A DNA stretch of 37,377 nucleotides, taken from NCBI GenBank assembly GCA_022760735.1, contig JAKELU010000021.1, positions 1-37,377 on the forward strand. The letters run 5' to 3'. The number at the start of each line of letters is the position of its first letter. The first letter of the stretch is position 1. The translations under genes and the position numbers were made by a program. The notes under the pieces were generated by a model, which saw nothing but the letters and a program-made list of their open reading frames with translations, made no database searches and was not told the origin of the DNA. Positions 23,842-32,992 of this stretch are shown in pieces. This stretch comes from Firmicutes bacterium FC7. GTDB lineage: Bacteria; Bacillota; Clostridia; Tissierellales; Tissierellaceae.

Positions 23842-26262
23842 TTATAACATTTCTATTAGATTTCCTCCAAGCAGTGAAGCTGTATCTGGACTACAAGTAG
23901 TAAATATAACTTGATGCTTTTTAGCAAACTCATTAATCAACTTTACTGCAGTTTCCTTTCTAGATGGATCTAGGTCTACTAGACAGTCATCCAATATTAA
24001 AAATCCTTTATCATCACCTAGTATGTATTCTAGTATTGCAAGTCTCAATGCTAAAGCAACTGAATCATAGGTCCCAGAGGATAATAAATCAATAGGGATA
24101 GCAGTCTCGCCACCTTTATTTATACTAATATTAAATCCCTCATCAATATCTGAAGACTTGTAGTTCCCATTTGTAAGAACTTCTAGATATTTTGAAAATG
24201 CATTTATCACTGGCGTAAAGGAATTCTCATCCATTTTCTCTCGAGTAGCATCAAAAGCAGCTTTGATCTTTAAGAGTCTATTCCCTTTTTCCAAGTTTTT
24301 ATTAAACTCCTTCTCTAAGATATTATATTCCTTAAGAAGTTCCTCATAAGTAATATCAGGCAAGTTCCTTTCGCAGTCGTGATAGTTTTTTCTTAACTCC
24401 TGTAAATTAGCTAAATTATTGTCATATTTAGCCCTTATATCTGCTAAAATTCCTCTAAAGCTTTCGGCTGATTCAAACTCCTCAGGAAGAGGCTTTAGTT
24501 TGCTTAAATTAGCGCTAATCTCTTTCTTCTCCATCATAATGTCTGCAATTTTTTCAAACAGTCCAGAAATGTCTCCATACATCTCTGACCATTTAGAAAT
24601 ATTGCTTTCACAAAGTCTTTTTTCAGATATCTTCTCAAGTTTTTTCTCATTGATATGTTTTATATCTCCTTCGATGGATTCAATGCTTCTAACAGTGCTT
24701 AGGTCCCCAAATGATTTAATTTTATCTAGCAATTCTTCATATGATAAATCCTCAAGAAGATTATCTATTTGAGCATTATATGAATTGATTTTGCTCGTTA
24801 GTTCATAGATTTGCTCAAAATTTATTTTAGCCTCAGCTATACTAGCCACCTCTAATCTAGATAAAATTCCTTCATAATTTCTCTTATGATCTTCGTACTT
24901 TTGCCTTAGCTCTTTAAAGTCCTGCTCTCCTGTTTTTAACTCAATTTCGAATAGATCTTCACATTCTAACTTAATATAGCCATTTGCATTAAAACTTTCT
25001 CCTACCTTGACAATTGAGGATTCATCTAAATCTTTAGTAACCAATAGGGGTTTATCAGCATTAAAATAACTTAGCTGTCCAATAATTTTACCAGCCTTCA
25101 TCATAGCCTCAGCCTTTATCATTTCATTGTAACTATTTTCAAGGCAATCAATATCTTCCTTGGTAATAGGTTTAATTTTTGAAAGATTATCATATAAATT
25201 TTTAATTTCATCTTTTAGCACATCTACTCTTTTTAATATGCTAATTAAAGCATTTTTCTCTTCCAAGCTCTTTGCCTTGGCCTTATCTAAATTAAGTTGT
25301 TCTAATATCTTATCTAGATCACTTAATTCAGCTTCAAGTTGATTTAATCTCATTTCATGCTGTGGCCATTCTTGATTGATTTTAGAAAGTGAGTTGAATT
25401 CATTGTTAAGTTGATTGATTTTAGGTTCTAGAATTAACCTTTGTGTTACATCTTCCTCTAATTTTTCCATGAACTCCTTCTTTATCTTCAATTCTTCAAG
25501 CTCTTTTTCAGCCATCTTTAGAGCTTCTGTAACCTTCTTAAACTCATCTTCAGCCTCATTGACCTTGTCCATTTCAACCTTAATTGACTCTTTTTTATAA
25601 AAGCTATCGAGAATTTTACCGATATCCCTCTTATATGGGTCAGAAATACCTCTTCCGTTTCTTGGGTAGTTTCTTTCAATATCCCAGTTGCTAAAATACT
25701 CCTTGATTTCATCTTCTATTCTATTGCCTAGTTTTTCAATAGAAATCCCATCTAACTCCATTATGGTCTTTCTAAGCAAAGTGCTGATTTCACTTGTTTC
25801 CTCTTCATTCTTCATTATATTTTCAATTGATTTCTTTATATCTGCTTGTTTTGCAAAAAATAAGGAGCTATATGTACCTTGACCAAAGGTGAGTACAGAA
25901 CTTAAAACTTCTTGAATAGCATTCTCATCCTTAATTATATCTGCATTTGGAGTTTCAAGCTCAGAATAGCTAAGAGCTCCCCATTCCCTCTTTAATGAAT
26001 ACTCTCCATCCTTCTTACAGATGATCAATTCTCCATCTATGCTATCACCATTAGGCAATGGCATAAATCTCTTTTTAAAATCCTTATCCTTTTTATTGTT
26101 ACTAAGCTTACTTGACTTAAACAAAACAGTGTGTATCCCTTCGATTAGAGTGCTTTTACCTGCTTCATTAGGTCCTAGAATGACATTCAGTCCGTCTTTG
26201 AATTCAATATTCTTATCCTTGATACCTGCAAATCTTCTACAGGAATACTTTTTAATTATCAT
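23842..26262 (-). CDS. YhaN/Rad50-like SMC-type ATPase without a zinc hook
   Basis: An 806-residue ATPase. Walker A is GPNEAGKST (residues 30-38). Long coiled coils occupy about 200-350 and 450-680. The ABC-type signature is LLSSGTYDSVALALR and Walker B is FLILDDCLVDLDP. It is much shorter than SbcC (over 1000), and I see no CxxC zinc hook in the coil, which places it with the B. subtilis YhaN-like group. It overlaps the upstream phosphoesterase gene by 4 bases, so the pair probably forms a Mre11/Rad50-like complex that processes DNA ends or hairpins. ATG is preceded by GGAGGTG. Confidence 0.85.
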   Translation of the reverse strand: MIIKKYSCRRFAGIKDKNIEFKDGLNVILGPNEAGKSTLIEGIHTVLFKSSKLSNNKKDKDFKKRFMPLPNGDSIDGELIICKKDGEYSLKREWGALSYSELETPNADIIKDENAIQEVLSSVLTFGQGTYSSLFFAKQADIKKSIENIMKNEEETSEISTLLRKTIMELDGISIEKLGNRIEDEIKEYFSNWDIERNYPRNGRGISDPYKRDIGKILDSFYKKESIKVEMDKVNEAEDEFKKVTEALKMAEKELEELKIKKEFMEKLEEDVTQRLILEPKINQLNNEFNSLSKINQEWPQHEMRLNQLEAELSDLDKILEQLNLDKAKAKSLEEKNALISILKRVDVLKDEIKNLYDNLSKIKPITKEDIDCLENSYNEMIKAEAMMKAGKIIGQLSYFNADKPLLVTKDLDESSIVKVGESFNANGYIKLECEDLFEIELKTGEQDFKELRQKYEDHKRNYEGILSRLEVASIAEAKINFEQIYELTSKINSYNAQIDNLLEDLSYEELLDKIKSFGDLSTVRSIESIEGDIKHINEKKLEKISEKRLCESNISKWSEMYGDISGLFEKIADIMMEKKEISANLSKLKPLPEEFESAESFRGILADIRAKYDNNLANLQELRKNYHDCERNLPDITYEELLKEYNILEKEFNKNLEKGNRLLKIKAAFDATREKMDENSFTPVINAFSKYLEVLTNGNYKSSDIDEGFNISINKGGETAIPIDLLSSGTYDSVALALRLAILEYILGDDKGFLILDDCLVDLDPSRKETAVKLINEFAKKHQVIFTTCSPDTASLLGGNLIEML

Positions 26263-27374
26263 TCTCTCACCTCCATAATAAGCTCATAAGCTAGCTGTAG
26301 TGTATCCTCATCATCTGATAGGCTTAGTAGTAGTTCCTGTGGAAAGGAACCATCTGAAAATTCCTTATGGATTTTATCAGTTGTAATCCTAATACCAAGG
26401 TCGTTTACATCCGTCATGAGAAATGCTAATCGGTTATTGAGTTTATTACAAACTTCCTTGTAATAATCCATTGTATCTTCATCTATTCTACCTTTTAGCG
26501 CAATTCTAGCAATAGTCATTTCAGGCTTGTCCGATAATAGTTCATTCATTATTGCGTCTAAATCATCCTTAGTTTCTATTGCATATTCCTTATCTATAAA
26601 CTTATATGTTCCTGTAACAATACGGTCTGCACTAATCTTCTTTTCTTTGTCAATTGAAATAATCCAAGCATGACCCTTGTGCTTGCAATCCAACCCATCA
26701 GGCTCTGGAGTTCCTGGATTAAATACCTTGACATCCCTTACAGATTCATTTGTAGGATACGTAATATGAGTATGACCTATTAACCAAAGATCTAAGGGAA
26801 TTCTGTTTAGCTCCTCTAAAGTCATACTGAAATACTGATTATTTAAATCTGGTGAAATATCAATTATTGCTCCATGACCTATACCAATATTTATTCTACT
26901 ATCATCTATATTCTCTTCCTTAATCCATCCTAGATTGTTGGTATCAGAATGTTTCTCGTGGCATGGTGCAGGATAAATTGTAGCACTAATACCATATTCA
27001 TCTAAGTTATATGGTTGTTTTTCATTTACTATTAGCACTTTCTCTGGTAAGTTACTCCTAATGCTTGTCCATAGCTCAATCATTCCATTATCATAGTCAT
27101 GATTACCCGGTAGTATCACTACACATTCACCATTAAAAGAATCTAAAGCCTTAATAGTTTCAGATAATACCTTCTTTGTAATTCCACTTACCTTGTCAAA
27201 AAGATCTCCTGCAATGACAAAAATATTGCATTCCTTCTCATTAGCAAGTTTAATCATATTAAATAGAGTATCTAATCTTGCCTTCTGCAAGCTAGACTTT
27301 ATGGAATCTGGATATCGGTTATACAACATACCTATATGTAAATCTGCAGTATGAAATATCTTTATATTGTTCAT
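26259..27374 (-). CDS. YhaO/SbcD/Mre11-like metallophosphoesterase (DNA exonuclease)
   Basis: A 371-residue calcineurin-like phosphoesterase. The start is taken as ATG 27374, with GGAGGG just upstream; TTG 27389 overlaps that site. The two-metal motifs are all present: TADLHIG (D11, H13), IAGDLFDK, LPGNHDYD, and GHTHI near residue 200. The C-terminal 130 residues are the capping domain that contacts the partner ATPase. It is the first gene of a two-gene operon, overlapping the ATPase gene by ATGA. Confidence 0.9.
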   Translation of the reverse strand: MNNIKIFHTADLHIGMLYNRYPDSIKSSLQKARLDTLFNMIKLANEKECNIFVIAGDLFDKVSGITKKVLSETIKALDSFNGECVVILPGNHDYDNGMIELWTSIRSNLPEKVLIVNEKQPYNLDEYGISATIYPAPCHEKHSDTNNLGWIKEENIDDSRINIGIGHGAIIDISPDLNNQYFSMTLEELNRIPLDLWLIGHTHITYPTNESVRDVKVFNPGTPEPDGLDCKHKGHAWIISIDKEKKISADRIVTGTYKFIDKEYAIETKDDLDAIMNELLSDKPEMTIARIALKGRIDEDTMDYYKEVCNKLNNRLAFLMTDVNDLGIRITTDKIHKEFSDGSFPQELLLSLSDDEDTLQLAYELIMEVRE

Positions 27375-27430
27375 AATTTCCCTCCTCAATGCAACTTGGT
27401 TCCAAGCCTAATTCTATTATACACTAAAAA

Positions 27431-27460
27431 AGTATAGGAAGGATTATGATTTCCTATACT
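27431..27460 (-). terminator. Terminator at the true end of the MFS gene
   Basis: The 10-bp stem AGTATAGGAA / TTCCTATACT is followed on the minus strand by TTTTTT. It overlaps the stop codon of the restored frame, showing that the original gene ended here. Confidence 0.8.
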
Positions 27461-28684
27461 TGAAGGATGACTTATAAGCTAATATCCAAAATATTATTGT
27501 AGCTATTGTAAATATAATCATAACTACCCATGCAGGTTTATATGAACCTGTGATATCAAAGATAAAAGCTACTATGATTGATCCGAAAGTAAGTCCTAAT
27601 TGTGTAGCACTACTTACAAGCCATACACTTCCCCATATCTTTTGGGACCGAAGATAGCAGATGTCAATAAAGGTGGCATGACTGATCCCATAGCATTTCC
27701 AAGTCCGAAAGAAATAGCCATCAAATAAGCAATAATCCTATTTGATGCAAATAACATCATGAAAAATGATAAAGCAAATGTTATTCCTCCAAATAATATG
27801 CTCTTATCAATTCCAAACTTATCATTTATCCAGCCAAGGATAATCTTCCCAAATATACCAACTATAGAATATAATGAAATAATTGTAGCTGCAACAATTG
27901 GTCCATGTAATTCCTCTAAAGCAGGAGGAAACTGTCCTAAAGCTCCTGTATTGATTAGTCCATTAAATATCAAACCTAGTAAAAGTACTATGAAAAATGG
28001 TTTCATAAATGCTTCTCTTGTTGAAATTGTAAGGTCAAAGCTACCACTCTTATTTTCCTTTTGATACTTTTCTTCTGCTCCTAGTGGCTTCACCCCCTTA
28101 TCTTCAGGTGACTTCTTAAATATAAATATACTTACAGGAAGAGATACTAGAAGCATTATAAAAGCATATATAAAATATGTTTTTCTCCATCCATAGTTTT
28201 CTAACCAGATAGTAATTAAGGGACTCAAAATAAATCCCCCTATTCCCACTCCAGCTAATCCAATACTCATAGCTAAGCCACGATTTTTTTCAAACCAATT
28301 TGTTATCATAATACTAATAGGTATAATTGTTCCACTTAAAAAAGCTATGCCTAAGATAAATGAAGTTATATATAGGTGGATAGGACTCTGAGCCAAGCCA
28401 TATGTGGCATAAACAACACAATAAACAATAATACTAATCATTTGGATTATTTTTAAATTACCTGTTGCCAATTTTTTTGTAACATATGGTGACAGAAATA
28501 TTCCCATTGCCTGAAGTATAGCGTTACTTAAAGAAAAGGCACTTCTGCTGATTCCCATATCGGTAGTAACTGGTATGAGAAATTTATTTGCCATAGCCAT
28601 TACACTTGGAACCATGGTAGCTGTAATTAATACGGAACCTATTACAATCCACCAGCCATAAAACATTCTATTATTCCTTTCCAT
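27444..28684 (-). pseudogene. MFS transporter, OFA (oxalate/formate antiporter) type, frameshifted
   Basis: The first 356 residues have ten or so membrane segments, starting NRMFYGWWIVIGSVLITATMV, the entry motif of OFA-type monocarboxylate carriers. The frame stops at 27614 after GEVYGL. Inserting one base there restores VSSATQLGLTFGS and the last two membrane segments, ending at a TAA at 27444-27446 for a total of about 413 residues, the usual length. A terminator sits exactly at that end. One base has therefore been lost near 27616, through mutation or a sequencing error. Substrates of the family include oxalate, formate, lactate and pyruvate. ATG 28684 has AGGAGG upstream. Confidence 0.85.
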
Positions 28685-28849
28685 ATAATCCTCCTAGGTA
28701 TGTGTTTATTTCGACACTTTTCTAAATTCTTTCCTAATATATATTCCCAGTTCTATAAATTTTAATAAATTTTTACATTCAGCACTCAATAATCAAACAT
28801 GCATAGTATGTAATAGAAATCAATATTCTACTTTCTAAGGAGTGAAAAA

Positions 28850-29467
28850 ATGACGAATAAAAATGATAAACCAAGGCTTGTTACTAATAGCGTAATAAAT
28901 TATAACTGTCCTTACCATAATTCAATATGTGAATCACTAAGTAGAAAATGTCCACCGATTGAATTAGTCAAAAATGGAGGATTTGAAATACTTGGTTTAA
29001 CGAGCCTGTTTGAAGGCTGGGAAATTTCAACAAATAGAGCTTTAGTATCTCAACACACTATTCCATATGAAGGAAAATTTAATGCGGAAATAGTAAGTGA
29101 ACCTACTGAAATGGCACAAGATAAACTAGCAATAATAAAACAAAATATACCTGTAACCCCTGGTTGCTATCTAAAGTTAAGCTATGCAGATAATTTCTTT
29201 TCAGCTGGAACTGAATTTTTCTTTGCTAGGGTTCAAGCTACAGTATACTACGCAAGTAGTTCTGGTCCTGTTGAACTTATAAAAATTGAAACTAACTATG
29301 ATAGCACTCAGGAAGGGAATAAATATAAATACCATGAAAAAACTTCTGATATCCCAATACCTCCTGAAGTTGATGTAGTTACCGTTCAGTTTTTATTTAC
29401 TATGAATAATGTTAACGGGCTTCCTATAATATTCTATCTTGATGGAGTGTCGCTAAGATATGCATAA
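28850..29467 (+). CDS. Unknown surface or spore-type protein with a carbohydrate-binding-like fold
   Basis: I do not recognise the exact family. The 205-residue protein has no signal peptide. Its N-terminal 36 residues hold NCPYHNSICESLSRKCPP, three cysteines and a histidine. A jelly-roll-like module follows, with VKNGGFEILG...FEGWEIST, the opening of CBM4/9 and related domains, and closing with IIFYLDGVSLRYA. Proteins of this shape without a secretion signal are often put on spore surfaces, because the mother cell does not need to export them. That is inference. ATG is preceded by AAGGAGTG. Confidence 0.6.
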   Translation: MTNKNDKPRLVTNSVINYNCPYHNSICESLSRKCPPIELVKNGGFEILGLTSLFEGWEISTNRALVSQHTIPYEGKFNAEIVSEPTEMAQDKLAIIKQNIPVTPGCYLKLSYADNFFSAGTEFFFARVQATVYYASSSGPVELIKIETNYDSTQEGNKYKYHEKTSDIPIPPEVDVVTVQFLFTMNNVNGLPIIFYLDGVSLRYA

Positions 29468-29474
29468 ATATGAA

Positions 29475-29498
29475 TAAGCTAGGTAAATACCTAGCTTA
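29475..29498. terminator. Hairpin between convergent genes
   Basis: The 11-bp stem TAAGCTAGGTA / TACCTAGCTTA with a two-base turn lies between the surface-type protein and the dipeptidase. T-runs are poor on both sides. Confidence 0.6.
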
Positions 29499-29501
29499 CA
29501 A

Positions 29502-30482
29502 TTATTTCAATGTATCCTTGATTACTCTAAGAGCATTCTTGTATGCAAATTTTTCAATTAAATCATCACTCCAGCCACTCTTCTTAAGTGCATCAAATAA
29601 TAGTGGCACTTTATCTACACTATCAATTTCAAGGTTTCCAGTTATTCCATCAAAATCTGTTCCCAGGGCTAATACCTCATCTCCACCCTTGTTTCTTATA
29701 TAATTTATGTGTTCTACCATCAACTCTATCCTACTGTTTCTAATCTTAGGATCTTCATTTAGGAAAGTTGGAGAAAAGTTTATACCTGTTACCCCACCTT
29801 TTTCTGCAAGAATTTTTATCATATCATCAGTTAAATTTCTTCTATGTGGAGAAAGGGCTCTTGCATTTGAATGTGATGCTACAAATGGTTTCTTGCTAAT
29901 TTTCGCCACATCATAGAAGCCACCATCTGAAAGATGTGAAACGTCAATTAGAATTCCCAATTCATTCATGTACTCAACAGCTTCTTTTCCAAAAGCCTTA
30001 AGCCCTGAATTCATAACAGAAGGATTGTCAGAATTAGGATAGCCAAAGCAATTCTCAAAGTTCCAAGTTAAAGTTATAAGCCTGATACCCAAATCATAAT
30101 ATTCTTTTAACTTTTCAAAGCTTCCATCAACACTTCTACCGTCTTCAATTGTAAGTATAGCAGACATCTTTCCCTCAGAATCATTTTTTATAATGTCTTC
30201 ATAATTATATGCCATGGATATGATATCTTTATTTTCTTCTATAGAGTCCTTTAAGTAATTAACACAATTTTTTATATAAGTATCATCATCTACATACTCT
30301 CTATTTACTTCATCAAACATTTCCCTTTGCAGAAGAAAAATTGCAAAAAACTGTGCCATGGTATTCGCTTTTCTCATTCTATTAAAATCTATACTTGCAG
30401 TATTATTTGACAATAAAGTCTCTCTACCACTCGAATCTGGAATTATCATCAATGTGTCGCAATGCAAATCAATATATTTCAT
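29502..30482 (-). CDS. Membrane dipeptidase (peptidase family M19)
   Basis: A 326-residue zinc dipeptidase of the renal dipeptidase family. HCD at residues 7-9 (IDLHCDT) gives the first two ligands. TIEDGRSV holds the bridging glutamate, and the histidines of LIDVSHLSD and VASHSNARAL are the others. The C-terminal LALGTDFDGI is also characteristic. There is no signal peptide, so it is cytoplasmic here. It cleaves dipeptides, often with D-residues; the mammalian member also opens carbapenem rings. It follows a GntP/NhaC-like permease gene, separated by a terminator, suggesting uptake and cleavage of a small peptide-like compound. ATG follows GGAGGT. Confidence 0.9.
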   Translation of the reverse strand: MKYIDLHCDTLMIIPDSSGRETLLSNNTASIDFNRMRKANTMAQFFAIFLLQREMFDEVNREYVDDDTYIKNCVNYLKDSIEENKDIISMAYNYEDIIKNDSEGKMSAILTIEDGRSVDGSFEKLKEYYDLGIRLITLTWNFENCFGYPNSDNPSVMNSGLKAFGKEAVEYMNELGILIDVSHLSDGGFYDVAKISKKPFVASHSNARALSPHRRNLTDDMIKILAEKGGVTGINFSPTFLNEDPKIRNSRIELMVEHINYIRNKGGDEVLALGTDFDGITGNLEIDSVDKVPLLFDALKKSGWSDDLIEKFAYKNALRVIKDTLK

Positions 30483-30543
30483 AAACTTTACCTCCTATGT
30501 TTTAATTCTAATTCCCATACCAAGTTTTACGTCAATACCTACA

Positions 30544-30584
30544 AAAACATCTAAATTAACCAAAACAGTTAATTTAGATGTTTT
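30544..30584 (-). terminator. Terminator after the first GntP/NhaC-like permease gene
   Basis: A perfect 16-bp stem (AAAACATCTAAATTAA and its complement, 9-base loop) is followed by TTTTTG on the minus strand. It separates the permease from the dipeptidase gene downstream, which needs its own promoter. Confidence 0.75.
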
Positions 30585-30664
30585 GCTTAGTCAACATTTA
30601 CAAATACACCGAGGTGATACATAGTATTGGTACTGAGGAATTTAAGTAATAATCATATATAACA

Positions 30665-32002
30665 CTAGCCTGCAATTATTGGTCCAATAAATGCCCAGAT
30701 TATTACCCATGCAAATAGCGCTCCTGCTCCAACCCAACAAATCTTTAATACATCTTTCATATTGTCGCAACGAGCTATACCAAGTTGACCTGCTAGGTTT
30801 GCTGTAGGATATAGAGCTCCTGTAATTCTAGTTGCTGCTAAAATTGCTGTTGCCCAAATTGACATTGGTACTCCAACTGTATTTATTAATTCAATAAACA
30901 TTTCATGAACAATTTTAATTTCTGCTACAGCAGCAGCTTCAATACCAAAGCCACCTACTAATGAAGCTAAGATAACAACTGCAGCCTTACCACTTCCTGC
31001 AACTAATCCAGTTAATAGCTCACCTAATGCATCAAATCCTCCACCGATATTGATTAGAACAAACATTACTTCGAAGAAAATAAATATTAAAAACATACCT
31101 GTCATTTTTGAAGCACCTTCAGTGAAAACACTAAGAGCCTCATCGATTCCAATTCTACTGCTAATTATAATTACTAGTGAAAGAATTAGCATTACTAATA
31201 TAGCATAGTTTGTGCCCATTTTTGCAATTACACCGTAAGCTACGAGTAAAATAAAAGCAATAAGGAATAAAATAGTGGTTCTTTTTTCTTCCTTGGTAAC
31301 AACAATTTTGTTTATATCTAACATATCTTCAGTAATTTCATATACTTCTTTTCCCTTAAGCTTCTTTTGAATTTTTGATACTGCAAATACCGTTGAGCCT
31401 AACCATACAGCGCTGAATGGAATAACTGCCCACAACATAAGCTGTCCATAGGATAATCCCGTAACCTCCATTGTTGCAAGAGTAACGCCTGTTAATGGCC
31501 CCATAATAAGTCCAACTTCACCTGCTGTCTTGAATAGCGCTGTAACTGCAGTTGGCGTAAGTCCTACTGCTGCTACTACAGGGATTAGAACTGGAGCTAT
31601 GATAGCATTTCCACCAGCCAATGTCCCTAATAGTCCACAAATCACGATTGAACAAACTATAGTTGCTATGATAGCTTTTTTCTCGCTGTTTACTCCTATT
31701 CCTTTTACAATCCAGTATACTAGAGTATGAGTAACCTTAGCTTTGTTCATTAAGTAACCTAGCCCACTACCAAACATAATTATGATTCCTATGATTGCTA
31801 AGAATGACCCTAGTGATGTTGCAAAAATTCCCGCTAGACTGCTTAGGCTTTGACCTGTTAGAATAACTCCTACTACAATTCCCACTGCTAATCCAGAAAG
31901 ATTAGATTTGTTTCTAAATACCATTATAAGATAGGCCAATAATGGTAGTAGAGCTAATAATGATGGTCCTGATTTAATAAGTGCCCAGCTTCCTAATTCC
32001 AT
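30665..32002 (-). CDS. GntP/NhaC-like ion-transporter superfamily permease, paralogue 1
   Basis: A 445-residue integral membrane protein with about 12 hydrophobic segments. LLGTLAGGNAIIAPVLIPVVAAVGLTP and LYPTANLAGQLGIAR (parts LLGTLAGGNAIIAP and YPTANLAGQLGIAR) mark two re-entrant-loop regions of the ion-transporter superfamily. It is a sister of the protein at 35942-37255: both share LLGTLAGxNAIIAP, SYGQ, and YPTxxxxGQxGxAR. The family symports organic acids, including amino-acid-like compounds, with protons or sodium; the substrate is unknown. The downstream M19 dipeptidase is the best clue. GGGGAGG precedes the ATG. Confidence 0.75.
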   Translation of the reverse strand: MELGSWALIKSGPSLLALLPLLAYLIMVFRNKSNLSGLAVGIVVGVILTGQSLSSLAGIFATSLGSFLAIIGIIIMFGSGLGYLMNKAKVTHTLVYWIVKGIGVNSEKKAIIATIVCSIVICGLLGTLAGGNAIIAPVLIPVVAAVGLTPTAVTALFKTAGEVGLIMGPLTGVTLATMEVTGLSYGQLMLWAVIPFSAVWLGSTVFAVSKIQKKLKGKEVYEITEDMLDINKIVVTKEEKRTTILFLIAFILLVAYGVIAKMGTNYAILVMLILSLVIIISSRIGIDEALSVFTEGASKMTGMFLIFIFFEVMFVLINIGGGFDALGELLTGLVAGSGKAAVVILASLVGGFGIEAAAVAEIKIVHEMFIELINTVGVPMSIWATAILAATRITGALYPTANLAGQLGIARCDNMKDVLKICWVGAGALFAWVIIWAFIGPIIAG

Positions 32003-32431
32003 ATTATTCCTCCCCTTTCATATTTTTATAGCAGATTTGATAATTCAATCTGCAAATTCATATAATAAAACATGCTTCTTTCTGAATATTCTATCATTTT
32101 ACTTTTAAATATTCAATTAAATTTACATGGCATGTCTTATTATTAAATTATATGAAGAAAGGGTTGTCTAAAATAACCTATACAAAATTAGTTACTACAT
32201 AAAACGTGAATACTTTCTAATTCCCTTACCAATATAAATATAAATCGTTCAGTCTTAAAATCTAGCCTAACTGGATTATCAATTAATTTTTTATTATATA
32301 GTTTGAACAAAAGAATAAATTTATTAACTTCTTTATTGTACAAATTCTATTAATCTTTATTAGTTAATATATTTTTATTATCAGTACTACTTAAAATTAA
32401 TATTAATATTTTTTGATTAAGGGGGTGAATG
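32003..32431. other. 430-base intergenic region upstream of the permease and zinc-ribbon genes
   Basis: No gene is visible. It holds the permease promoter (32088-32116), a 7-bp hairpin in the permease leader (GCAGATT at 32031-32037, AATCTGC at 32047-32053) and, at the right end, the ribosome binding site of the zinc-ribbon gene. The remainder is A/T-rich without recognisable signals. Confidence 0.6.
32088..32116 (-). promoter_or_regulatory. Promoter of the first GntP/NhaC-like permease gene
   Basis: On the minus strand TTGAAT (32111-32116) and TAGAAT (32088-32093) are 17 bases apart. The leader of about 80 bases carries a small hairpin. Confidence 0.65.
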
Positions 32432-32677
32432 ATGGGGGAATTTATTAAAAATGCTTTATTGTTTCTTTTTGCGTTTCTTTGGTTAGCTGGAATAGTAGCA
32501 GAAATTAGTGAACCAGAATGCCCTGTTTGTGGAAGCAATCGTCACTGGCGGCAACATTATTGGGGCTCTAATAAAGATTATGATGAGTACTATTGTTCAA
32601 AATGTTATAGAACAACACGAGATATGAATACAGGTGAGATTACGACTTTTGAAGCTCCTCAGGATTTCATTGGATAA
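32432..32677 (+). CDS. Small membrane-anchored zinc-ribbon protein
   Basis: About 81 residues. The second of two adjacent ATG codons (32432) is better spaced from AAGGGGGTG (32419-32427) than the first (32429). Residues about 5-24 are one hydrophobic helix (NALLFLFAFLWLAGIVAEI). A zinc ribbon follows, CPVCGS...YCSKCY, with the pairs about 24 residues apart. The tail is short and acidic. This is probably a membrane-tethered zinc-binding adaptor; no named family comes to mind. A terminator hairpin follows immediately. Confidence 0.7.
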   Translation: MGEFIKNALLFLFAFLWLAGIVAEISEPECPVCGSNRHWRQHYWGSNKDYDEYYCSKCYRTTRDMNTGEITTFEAPQDFIG

Positions 32678-32682
32678 GAAAA

Positions 32683-32703
32683 CCCCTGAATATCTTTCAG
32701 GGG
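32683..32703. terminator. Bidirectional terminator after the zinc-ribbon gene
   Basis: An 8-bp stem, CCCCTGAA / TTCAGGGG, with a TATCT loop and AAAA before it, lies between convergent genes. Confidence 0.75.
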
Positions 32704-32707
32704 ATAT

Positions 32708-32932
32708 TTAATCTAAATCCATTTCATTTAACAAATCTCTAAGCCTTTTCAATTCTTCCTTTGTAAATGTAACACCCTTGCCCATTTTTAGATGTTCTGG
32801 ATCCCATTCTCTAATATCATATTTAGGTGCATAATTATTCCATGAAACCAAATTTAATTCTTTAGTCCATCCTTTAGATGACTCAGATATTACACCTATG
32901 CTTTCTGTAATTTCAAATTTAATTTCTGCCAT
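32708..32932 (-). CDS. YdbC/PC4-family single-stranded DNA-binding protein
   Basis: The start is taken as ATG 32932, with GGAGG 7 bases upstream. The 74-residue protein has the PC4-like fold: IKFEITESIGVIS, then SKGWTKELNLVSWNNYAPKYDIREWDP (parts GWTKELNLVSWN and KYDIREWDP), then a C-terminal helix KEELKRLRDLLNEM. That pattern is the bacterial YdbC family, in which dimers bind single-stranded DNA without sequence preference. It lies 60 bases downstream of an HNH nuclease gene and in the same direction, so they may be co-transcribed. Confidence 0.88.
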   Translation of the reverse strand: MAEIKFEITESIGVISESSKGWTKELNLVSWNNYAPKYDIREWDPEHLKMGKGVTFTKEELKRLRDLLNEMDLD

Positions 32933-32992
32933 TTTAATTCCTCCGTTGTTATGTTTGATTGTAGTATGCAATAATGCTAGTATTTCATACAT

